This document shows, in pieces, positions 57,870 to 64,000 of a stretch of 64,000 nt of DNA. The stretch covers positions 124,001-188,000 of the forward strand of contig NZ_BMIL01000004.1 of the NCBI RefSeq assembly GCF_014642175.1, written 5' to 3'. The stretch is from Pedobacter quisquiliarum. Its GTDB lineage: Bacteria; Bacteroidota; Bacteroidia; Sphingobacteriales; Sphingobacteriaceae. The position numbers and the translations under genes were made by a program. The notes under the pieces are model-generated. The model did not search any database, was not told where the DNA came from, and saw nothing but the letters and a program-made list of their open reading frames with translations. Position 1 is the first letter of the stretch; each line of letters opens with the position of its first letter.

Positions 57870-58427
57870 ATGTCAAGAATAGGAAAAGCCCCAATTAATG
57901 TTCCTGCTGGAGTAACCATTACCGTATCTAAGGATAACGTTGTAACAGTTGCAGGTCCAAAAGGACAGTTAACTCAAGCAGTTGATTCAGATATCACTGT
58001 TAATTTAGAAGATGGCGTACTTACAGTACAACGTCCTACTGAACAAAAAAGACACAAAGCATTGCACGGCTTATACCGTTCATTGTTAAACAATATGGTT
58101 ATTGGTGTTACTGAAGGTTACAAGCTACAACAAGAATTGGTTGGTGTGGGTTACCGCGCAACCAATACAGGAAATACTCTGGATCTTGTTTTAGGATTCT
58201 CTCACCACTATGTGTTCCAGTTACCGGAAGAAATTAAAGTAACAACATCTTCGGAGAAAGGACAGACTCCTAAAATCATTTTAGAGAGTATCGACAAACA
58301 ACTTATTGGTCAGGTAGCAGCAAAAATCCGCTCATTACGTGCACCAGAGCCTTATAAAGGTAAAGGTATCAAGTTTGTAGGCGAAGTGTTAAGAAGAAAA
58401 GCAGGTAAATCAGCTTCTAAAAAATAA
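57870..58427 (+). CDS. rplF: 50S ribosomal protein L6
   Basis: L6, 185 residues, two similar domains ([40 protein letters not shown]). It has a clear AAAGGAGG site 9 bases before the ATG, uncommon here. Confidence 0.98.
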   Translation: MSRIGKAPINVPAGVTITVSKDNVVTVAGPKGQLTQAVDSDITVNLEDGVLTVQRPTEQKRHKALHGLYRSLLNNMVIGVTEGYKLQQELVGVGYRATNTGNTLDLVLGFSHHYVFQLPEEIKVTTSSEKGQTPKIILESIDKQLIGQVAAKIRSLRAPEPYKGKGIKFVGEVLRRKAGKSASKK

Positions 58428-58432
58428 TCATC

Positions 58433-58786
58433 ATGGCAGGGAAAAAATTATCTCGTAGAGATCGTATAAAAAAAGGAATCAGAAAAAGACTTACAGGTTC
58501 TGACAACCGTCCACGTTTATCAGTTTACAGAAGCAATAAAGGGATTTATGCTCAAATCATTAACGACGTAACCGGAACTACATTAGTTTCAGCATCTTCT
58601 TTATCTAAAGATTTTACTGGTACCGGAAACAAGTCAGAGCAATCTGTAGCTGTAGGTAAATTAATCGCAGAGAAAGCTATCGCAGCTGGCGTAAAACAAG
58701 TTGTTTTCGATAGAAATGGCTATTTATACCACGGTCGTGTTAAATCATTGGCTGAAGGTGCACGTGAAGCTGGTCTAGAATTTTAA
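58433..58786 (+). CDS. rplR: 50S ribosomal protein L18
   Basis: L18, 117 residues, 5S rRNA-binding ([41 protein letters not shown]). It is 5 bases from rplF. Confidence 0.97.
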   Translation: MAGKKLSRRDRIKKGIRKRLTGSDNRPRLSVYRSNKGIYAQIINDVTGTTLVSASSLSKDFTGTGNKSEQSVAVGKLIAEKAIAAGVKQVVFDRNGYLYHGRVKSLAEGAREAGLEF

Positions 58787-58804
58787 TCTGATAAATAGAG
58801 AAGA

Positions 58805-59323
58805 ATGTCAACTATCAATATAAAAAGAGTTAAGACTAGCGAGATCGAGTTAAAAGATCGTTTAGTTAGTATACAACGTGTTGCCAAAGTAACCAAAGGT
58901 GGTCGTACTTTCAGCTTTTCCGCTATCGTAGTGGTAGGTGATGAAAACGGTATCGTAGGTTACGGTCTTGGTAAAGCGAAAGAGGTTACTGAAGCTATCG
59001 CTAAAGGTATCGATGACGCTAAGAAGAACCTGGTTAAAGTTCCATTGTTGAACGGAACCGTTCCTCATGAGCAAATCGGTAAGTTTTCTGGTGGTTTCGT
59101 ATTAATCAAACCAGCTGCAGTTGGTACCGGTGTAATTGCTGGTGGTGCAATGCGTGCAGTATTGGAAAGTGCTGGTGTACATAACGTACTTGCAAAATCA
59201 AAAGGTTCATCTAATCCACACAACGTGGTAAAAGCAACAGTAGATGCTTTGACTAAAATGCGTGATGCTTATACCGTCGCTCAACAACGTGGTGTTGATT
59301 TAAACAAAGTTTTTAACGGATAA
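58805..59323 (+). CDS. rpsE: 30S ribosomal protein S5
   Basis: S5, 172 residues, decoding-fidelity protein ([40 protein letters not shown]). It is complete and followed 4 bases later by rpmD. Confidence 0.98.
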   Translation: MSTINIKRVKTSEIELKDRLVSIQRVAKVTKGGRTFSFSAIVVVGDENGIVGYGLGKAKEVTEAIAKGIDDAKKNLVKVPLLNGTVPHEQIGKFSGGFVLIKPAAVGTGVIAGGAMRAVLESAGVHNVLAKSKGSSNPHNVVKATVDALTKMRDAYTVAQQRGVDLNKVFNG

Positions 59324-59327
59324 CATT

Positions 59328-59507
59328 ATGGCTAGGATTAAAATAACCCAGATTAAAAGCGTTATCGATAGAAGCGAACGCCAGAAAAGAACCATGCAGG
59401 CTTTAGGTTTAACTAAAATGAACAAGTCTGTGGAAGTTGAAGCGAACAATGCCATCATTGGTATGATTCGTAAAGTAAACCACCTGGTTGCTATCGAGCA
59501 AATCTAA
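59328..59507 (+). CDS. rpmD: 50S ribosomal protein L30
   Basis: L30, 59 residues (MARIKITQIKSVIDRSERQK, TMQALGLTKMNKSVEVE, VNHLVAIEQI). A short gene between rpsE and rplO in the normal order; the small size and perfect family pattern make it certain. Confidence 0.96.
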   Translation: MARIKITQIKSVIDRSERQKRTMQALGLTKMNKSVEVEANNAIIGMIRKVNHLVAIEQI

Positions 59508-59516
59508 TTTAATGGC

Positions 59517-59603
59517 GGTTGTAAATGCGGAATATAATTCTACATTTGCAACCTCTGTCTATTTTTTAACCGTTGTCCCTGATTAGTGAAAGCGAAGGGC
59601 AAC
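59517..59603 (+). other. two hairpins in the rpmD-rplO spacer
   Basis: An 11-base-pair stem with one G-U pair (59517-59527 with 59543-59553, 15-base loop) is followed 8 bases later by ATTTTTTAA, resembling an attenuator. A second stem GTTGTCCCT/AGGGCAAC (59572-59580 with 59596-59603, one bulge) ends 17 bases before the rplO start. Confidence 0.7.
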
Positions 59604-59620
59604 ACAATGAGTTTCTCAAA

Positions 59621-60067
59621 ATGAACTTAAGTAATTTAAAACCTGCATCAGGTTCAATCAAAAACAGCAAAAGAATTGGTCGTGGTACTGGTTCAGGTCG
59701 TGGTGGAACATCTACCCGTGGTCATAAAGGTGCTGGTTCCCGTTCAGGTCACAAAAACAAAATCGGATTTGAAGGTGGTCAAATGCCTTTGCAACGTCGT
59801 GTGCCTAAAGTTGGTTTCAAGCCAATTAACCGCGTAGAATACGTTGGCGTTAACTTAGACGTGATCCAAGAACTTGCTGAAAAATTCAATTTAACAACCG
59901 TTACATTTGCTGACTTCCAGGAACATGGTTTAGCATCTAAAAATGATCTAGTGAAAGTATTAGGTCGTGGTGAGGTTAAATCGAAAATCGAAGTTAAAGC
60001 ACATGCTTTTTCTGCTTCAGCGCAAAAAGCTATTGAAGCTGTTGGTGGCTCAATTGAAAAACTGTAA
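59621..60067 (+). CDS. rplO: 50S ribosomal protein L15
   Basis: L15, 148 residues ([57 protein letters not shown]). The start is ATG 59621; the open frame extends back to a TTG inside the hairpin region. It is 3 bases from secY. Confidence 0.97.
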   Translation: MNLSNLKPASGSIKNSKRIGRGTGSGRGGTSTRGHKGAGSRSGHKNKIGFEGGQMPLQRRVPKVGFKPINRVEYVGVNLDVIQELAEKFNLTTVTFADFQEHGLASKNDLVKVLGRGEVKSKIEVKAHAFSASAQKAIEAVGGSIEKL

Positions 60068-60070
60068 TTA

Positions 60071-61405
60071 ATGAAGAAGCTGTTTACTACTTTAAGTAAT
60101 ATCTGGAAAATAGAAGAATTGAGAGAGCGTATCGTTTTTACGCTCATCATTCTTTTGGTCTATAGATTTGTATCACATGTGGTTCTTCCGGGTGTCGATC
60201 CAACTGCGTTAGACACGAATGAACAATCTGGCCTGTTAGGTTTGATAGACATGTTTGCTGGAGGATCTTTCTCCCGCGTATCTGTTTTAGCCCTTGGTGT
60301 AATGCCATATATTTCAGCGTCTATTGTAGTTCAGTTACTCGGTATTGCTGTTCCTTCTTTCCAGAAAATGCAGAAAGAAGGCGAGAGCGGCAGAAATAAG
60401 CTTAACCAAATTACCAGATATCTGACTGTTGCAATCACTGCTGTTCAGGCTATCGGTTACATCAAAACACAGGTTCCTGTGGAGGCGATCATGATCGACC
60501 GTACGTTATTTTACGTATTGTCTACGTTCGTGCTTGCTGCAGGTACTTTGTTCGTGATGTGGCTTGGTGAAAAAATCACGGATAAAGGTATCGGAAACGG
60601 TGTATCACTGATCATTATGGTTGGTATCATCGCACGTTTGCCTATCGCTTTACAACAAGAGATTAGCTCTAGATTTGTAGGTGAAGGCGGACTGATCGGT
60701 CTGGTACTTGAAATCGTTGCTTTATTTGCAGTGGTTATGTTCACCATCCTGATTGTTCAGGGTGTGCGCAAAGTGCCTGTTCAATACGCAAAACGTATTG
60801 TTGGTAACAGACAGTTTGGTGGTGTAAGACAGTACATTCCTTTAAAGGTTAATGCAGCTGGTGTTATGCCAATCATCTTCGCGCAAGCGTTGATGTTTAT
60901 TCCGATGACGCTCACATCATTTTTTCCTTCATTGCAAAACACCTGGTTAATCCAGTTCAGTGACTATACTTCACTTACGTACTGCTTAACATTTGCTTTC
61001 TTAATTATTGCCTTTACTTTCTTCTACACTGCAATTACCGTAAACCCTACGCAAATGGCAGATGACATGAAGAAGAACGGTGGTTTTATACCAAGCGTTA
61101 AACCAGGACTTGCAACTTCATCTTTTATTGATGATGTTATTTCTAAGATCACTTTCCCAGGATCAATCTTCCTGGCGATCATTGCGATCCTACCTGCGAT
61201 TGCTGTTAAATTCGGTATCAAATCTGAGTTTGCACATTTCTACGGTGGTACCTCGCTTTTGATTCTTGTTGGTGTTGTACTAGATACGCTTCAGCAAATT
61301 GAAAGTTATTTATTGATGCGTCATTACGATGGATTGATGAAAACCGGCAGGGTGACTGGTCGTACAGGGATTCCTGCTGCTACCGGTAGTAATGCCGTGA
61401 TATAA
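60071..61405 (+). CDS. secY: preprotein translocase subunit SecY
   Basis: Central channel of the Sec translocon, 444 residues with ten helices. Visible marks are VLALGVMPYISASIVVQLL, QKEGESGRNKLNQITRYLT and GNGVSLIIMVGI. The cytoplasmic C5/C6 region contains the conserved arginine in GIPAATGSNAVI's neighbourhood (TGRTGIPAA). It lies in the spc operon as in most bacteria; secE and secG are elsewhere. Confidence 0.98.
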   Translation: MKKLFTTLSNIWKIEELRERIVFTLIILLVYRFVSHVVLPGVDPTALDTNEQSGLLGLIDMFAGGSFSRVSVLALGVMPYISASIVVQLLGIAVPSFQKMQKEGESGRNKLNQITRYLTVAITAVQAIGYIKTQVPVEAIMIDRTLFYVLSTFVLAAGTLFVMWLGEKITDKGIGNGVSLIIMVGIIARLPIALQQEISSRFVGEGGLIGLVLEIVALFAVVMFTILIVQGVRKVPVQYAKRIVGNRQFGGVRQYIPLKVNAAGVMPIIFAQALMFIPMTLTSFFPSLQNTWLIQFSDYTSLTYCLTFAFLIIAFTFFYTAITVNPTQMADDMKKNGGFIPSVKPGLATSSFIDDVISKITFPGSIFLAIIAILPAIAVKFGIKSEFAHFYGGTSLLILVGVVLDTLQQIESYLLMRHYDGLMKTGRVTGRTGIPAATGSNAVI

Positions 61406-61408
61406 GTC

Positions 61409-62197
61409 ATGTCAAAAATTTATTATAAATCAGCAGAAGAAGTTGAGTTGATTCGGGAGAGTTCCATGTTGGTGTCTAAGACACTTGCAGAAGTGGCCAA
61501 AGTTATCGGCCCGGGAATTACGACCATGAGCTTAAACAAACTTGCTGAGACTTTTATTAAAGATCAGGGTGCCGTTCCGGCATTCCTGAACTATAATGGC
61601 TTCCCATACGCTTTATGTATTTCGCCGAATGAACAAGTTGTTCATGGCTTCCCGAGTGATTACGTTATTCAGGAAGGCGATTTAATCTCGGTAGACTGCG
61701 GTGTAATCAAGAACAACTATTTCGGTGATTCTGCTTATACGTTCTCCATTGGAGAAATTGATGCAGAGCGCCAGAAGTTGGTTGACGTTACCAAGGCCTG
61801 CCTGGTTGCAGGGATAGAGAAAGCAGTTTCCGGTTCCCGGATTGGAGATGTGGGTTATGCCATTCAAAAGATTGCTGAAGACAACGGCTTTGGAGTAGTA
61901 AGAGAACTGGTTGGACATGGTGTTGGCGTTAAGCTGCATGAAAAACCGGAAGTACCGAACTACGGACAAAGGGGCCGCGGTATCAAGTTAGAAGAGGGGA
62001 TGGTGCTAGCGATAGAGCCCATGATTAACGCCGGCACTGCGGGTGTTAAATTTTGGTCTGATGGCTGGACGGTTACCAGTAAGGATAATAAACCATCTGC
62101 ACACTTTGAACATACGATAGCGGTTAAAAAGGGGAAAGCAGATGTTTTATCCACCTTTTCATTGATTGAAGAAGTTTTGGAGAAAAAGCATAAATAA
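61409..62197 (+). CDS. map: methionine aminopeptidase, type I
   Basis: Removes N-terminal methionine from new proteins; 262 residues. Metal ligands are visible in ISVDCGV, YFGDSAYTF, GHGVGVKLHEKP, AIEPMINAG and HFEHTIAV; the first histidine lies in VVHGFPSD. It is 3 bases from secY and is the usual spc-operon member. Confidence 0.97.
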   Translation: MSKIYYKSAEEVELIRESSMLVSKTLAEVAKVIGPGITTMSLNKLAETFIKDQGAVPAFLNYNGFPYALCISPNEQVVHGFPSDYVIQEGDLISVDCGVIKNNYFGDSAYTFSIGEIDAERQKLVDVTKACLVAGIEKAVSGSRIGDVGYAIQKIAEDNGFGVVRELVGHGVGVKLHEKPEVPNYGQRGRGIKLEEGMVLAIEPMINAGTAGVKFWSDGWTVTSKDNKPSAHFEHTIAVKKGKADVLSTFSLIEEVLEKKHK

Positions 62198-62212
62198 TTA
62201 AATTATTTTAAT

Positions 62213-62220
62213 TAATTTTG
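62213..62220 (+). promoter_or_regulatory. possible internal promoter before infA
   Basis: TAATTTTG matches the TAnnTTTG box and lies 44 bases before infA; no TTTG at the right distance is seen, so support is moderate. It would give infA, rpmJ and the alpha operon an extra start. Confidence 0.35.
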
Positions 62221-62264
62221 CAACCCTGTTTAATAGCAGCTAATTAAGTAAAAATCAATAATAT

Positions 62265-62483
62265 ATGGCTAAACAAGCCTCAATTGAACAAGACGGAGTA
62301 ATAAGGGAAGCACTATCGAACGCCATGTTCCGGGTAGAACTGGAAAACGGACATGAGATCATTGCTCACATTTCTGGTAAGATGCGGATGCACTACATCA
62401 AGATATTACCAGGGGATAAAGTTAAATTAGAGATGTCGCCTTACGACTTATCGAAGGGCAGGATTACTTATAGATATAAATAA
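62265..62483 (+). CDS. infA: translation initiation factor IF-1
   Basis: IF-1, 72 residues, standard length ([53 protein letters not shown]). An OB-fold protein that blocks the A site during initiation. It is 67 bases from map and one base from rpmJ. Confidence 0.98.
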   Translation: MAKQASIEQDGVIREALSNAMFRVELENGHEIIAHISGKMRMHYIKILPGDKVKLEMSPYDLSKGRITYRYK

Positions 62484-62484
62484 A

Positions 62485-62601
62485 ATGAAAGTTAGGTCAT
62501 CAATTAAAAAGCGTAGCGCTGATTGCAAAATTATACGTCGTAAGGGTAAACTTTACGTAATCAACAAAAAGAACCCTAAGTTCAAGCAGCGTCAAGGTTA
62601 A
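62485..62601 (+). CDS. rpmJ: 50S ribosomal protein L36, zinc-free form
   Basis: L36, 38 residues ([20 protein letters not shown], ending KFKQRQG). The usual C-C-C-H zinc ribbon is reduced to one cysteine, so this is the zinc-independent form. The single base gap to infA shows co-transcription. Confidence 0.95.
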   Translation: MKVRSSIKKRSADCKIIRRKGKLYVINKKNPKFKQRQG

Positions 62602-62622
62602 GAAATTATTTAAGTGTGATTG

Positions 62623-62647
62623 GATTGGATGAACAGGTTATTCAATC
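62623..62647 (+). other. hairpin before rpsM
   Basis: GATTGGATGA and TTATTCAATC form a 10-base-pair stem (two G-U pairs) with a 5-base loop in the 83-base rpmJ-rpsM gap, 37 bases before rpsM. It could act in control of the alpha-operon part or in processing. Confidence 0.5.
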
Positions 62648-62684
62648 TGTCATTTAATCAAATAATCAAACATTTAGTACAAAT

Positions 62685-63062
62685 ATGGCAAGGATATCAG
62701 GTATTGATTTACCAAGAAACAAGAGAGGCGAAATCGGTCTAACATACATCTTCGGTGTAGGCAGATCTACTGCTCAACGTATTTTAACGGAAGCAGGCAT
62801 CGATTTTAGCAAAAAAGTACAAGATTGGTCTGATGAAGAATTATCAGCGATTCGTACAATCATCAACGACGGAATTAAAGTTGAAGGTGCTTTACGTTCA
62901 GAGGTTCAGTTGAACATTAAACGTTTAATGGATATCGGTTGCTACCGTGGCTTGCGTCACAGAAAAGGTTTGCCGGTTCGTGGACAACGTACTAAGAACA
63001 ACTCCAGAACTCGTAAGGGCAAGAGAAAAACAGTTGCTAACAAGAAAAAAGCTACTAAATAA
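62685..63062 (+). CDS. rpsM: 30S ribosomal protein S13
   Basis: S13, 125 residues ([40 protein letters not shown]), with a basic C-terminal tail reaching the tRNA sites. It is the first gene of the alpha part. Confidence 0.98.
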   Translation: MARISGIDLPRNKRGEIGLTYIFGVGRSTAQRILTEAGIDFSKKVQDWSDEELSAIRTIINDGIKVEGALRSEVQLNIKRLMDIGCYRGLRHRKGLPVRGQRTKNNSRTRKGKRKTVANKKKATK

Positions 63063-63083
63063 AATTAGTATCAAACAATAATT

Positions 63084-63473
63084 ATGGCTAAGAGTAAAAA
63101 AGTAACTAAAAAGCGTATTGTTGTAATTGAGCCTGTTGGTCAGGCACACATCAATGCGACTTTTAACAATATCATTGTTACCCTAACAAACAACAACGGT
63201 CAGACCATCTCATGGTCTTCTGCAGGTAAAATGGGCTTCAAGGGTTCTAAAAAGAACACTCCATATGCAGCAGGTCAGGCAGCATCAGACTGTGGTAAGG
63301 TAGCATATGATTTAGGTTTACGTAAGGTTGAAGTATTTGTAAAAGGTCCTGGATCTGGTCGTGAATCAGCAATCAGAACATTACAAATTGCAGGTATCGA
63401 AGTGACTTCGATTAAGGATATCACCCCGCTTCCACACAATGGATGTCGTCCACCTAAGAAAAGAAGAGTTTAA
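63084..63473 (+). CDS. rpsK: 30S ribosomal protein S11
   Basis: S11, 129 residues ([53 protein letters not shown]). Platform protein near the mRNA exit. It is complete. Confidence 0.98.
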   Translation: MAKSKKVTKKRIVVIEPVGQAHINATFNNIIVTLTNNNGQTISWSSAGKMGFKGSKKNTPYAAGQAASDCGKVAYDLGLRKVEVFVKGPGSGRESAIRTLQIAGIEVTSIKDITPLPHNGCRPPKKRRV

Positions 63474-63481
63474 TTTATAAT

Positions 63482-63528
63482 TTTTAAAGCTAAGAGTCTG
63501 CAGCTACAGGTTGCACGATACTTTAAAA
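63482..63528 (+). other. possible leader stem before rpsD
   Basis: TTTTAAAG (63482-63489) can pair with CTTTAAAA (63521-63528) around a 31-base G/C-richer loop, 9 bases upstream of the S4 gene. S4 is the classic alpha-operon autoregulator, so a binding site is plausible but unproven. Confidence 0.35.
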
Positions 63529-63537
63529 CAAAGAAAA

Positions 63538-64000
63538 ATGGCAAGATATACAGGACCCAAGTCCAAAATCGCGCGTAAATTCAGAGAGCCTATTTTTGGC
63601 CCTGATAAAGTTTTAGACAGAAAAAACTATCCTCCTGGCCAACATGGCGTTTCTAAAAGAAGAGGAAAACAATCTGAATATGCTGTTCAGTTAATGGAAA
63701 AACAGAAAGTGAAATATACTTACGGTGTATTGGAGCGTCAGTTCCGTAACTTGTTTACCAAAGCATCTTCACGTCAGGGTATTACCGGTGACAACTTATT
63801 ACAATTATTAGAAGCTCGTTTAGATAATACCGTATATAGATTAGGTATTGCAACTACCCGCTCAGCTGCACGCCAGTTAGTTAGCCATAAACACGTAACA
63901 GTGAACGGTGAAGTGGTAAACATTCCTTCTTATCAATTGAAAGCCGGTGATGTAATTGCTGTTCGTGAGAAATCAAAGACATTAGAAGCCATCACGAACT
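63538..64000 (+). CDS. rpsD: 30S ribosomal protein S4, truncated by window end
   Basis: First 154 residues of S4 (full length about 200): [40 protein letters not shown], and the S4 RNA-binding domain [20 protein letters not shown]. No N-terminal zinc-cysteine cluster is present. The reading frame is open to the end of the window. Confidence 0.97.
   Translation, partial: MARYTGPKSKIARKFREPIFGPDKVLDRKNYPPGQHGVSKRRGKQSEYAVQLMEKQKVKYTYGVLERQFRNLFTKASSRQGITGDNLLQLLEARLDNTVYRLGIATTRSAARQLVSHKHVTVNGEVVNIPSYQLKAGDVIAVREKSKTLEAITN

Overview
The window looks like a chromosomal segment of a Bacteroidota bacterium, most likely family Sphingobacteriaceae (Pedobacter-like). The evidence is a SusC/SusD pair, TonB-linked receptors with carboxypeptidase-regulatory N-termini, Bacteroidota-type promoters (TTTG, about 19-20 bases, TAnnTTTG), mostly A-rich start regions without Shine-Dalgarno sites, and family-typical gene sets (HYC_CC_PP protein, DUF2027, DUF3347). 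No tRNA, rRNA, CRISPR array, prophage or insertion sequence was seen.

Layout. (1) 68-5951, minus: two hybrid sensor kinases around a CheR-type methyltransferase, a signalling cluster without visible receptors. (2) 6109-11696, plus: a TonB-type outer-membrane barrel, an ArsC/YffB-like protein, a carboxypeptidase-regulatory-domain protein and an exported M1 peptidase, closed by a bidirectional terminator. (3) 11762-19371, minus: an exported esterase, then SusC, SusD and an exported endonuclease/exonuclease/phosphatase-family enzyme, a small nutrient-uptake locus with no glycoside hydrolase. (4) 19563-25545: a VF530-type gene, DUF2027, a GAF-PAS sensor kinase converging on a single-domain response regulator, an exported alpha/beta hydrolase, and thiC under a TPP riboswitch. 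(5) 25664-33659, plus: a copper/silver efflux operon (HYC_CC_PP protein, CusA in two overlapping frames, TolC-like channel, two adaptors, DUF3347 protein). (6) 33783-44924, plus: dinB, a sigma-54 response regulator, then kdpF-A-B-C, a porin, a kinase-less KdpD and a HAMP-PAS histidine kinase, preceded by an unrecognised 27-residue membrane peptide ORF. (7) 45157-64000, plus: str, S10, spc and alpha ribosomal operons from rpsL to a truncated rpsD.

How the genes work together. The Kdp region reads as one potassium-scavenging system: an outer-membrane pore, a high-affinity KdpFABC pump, a cytoplasmic KdpD sensor separated from its kinase, and an enhancer-binding regulator in place of KdpE. The Cus region is a periplasm-to-outside Cu(I)/Ag(I) export machine with several small metal-binding helpers. 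The ribosomal superoperon is unusual: rpsJ is cut off from rplC by a strong terminator, three unrelated genes and a new promoter. Several spacers inside the spc and alpha parts carry strong hairpins.

Most notable: the extra 27-aa ORF and divided regulatory system of the kdp operon, the interrupted S10 operon, the one-base break in cusA, and hairpins between ribosomal genes. All functions are inferred from recognisable motifs and family knowledge; no searches were run.
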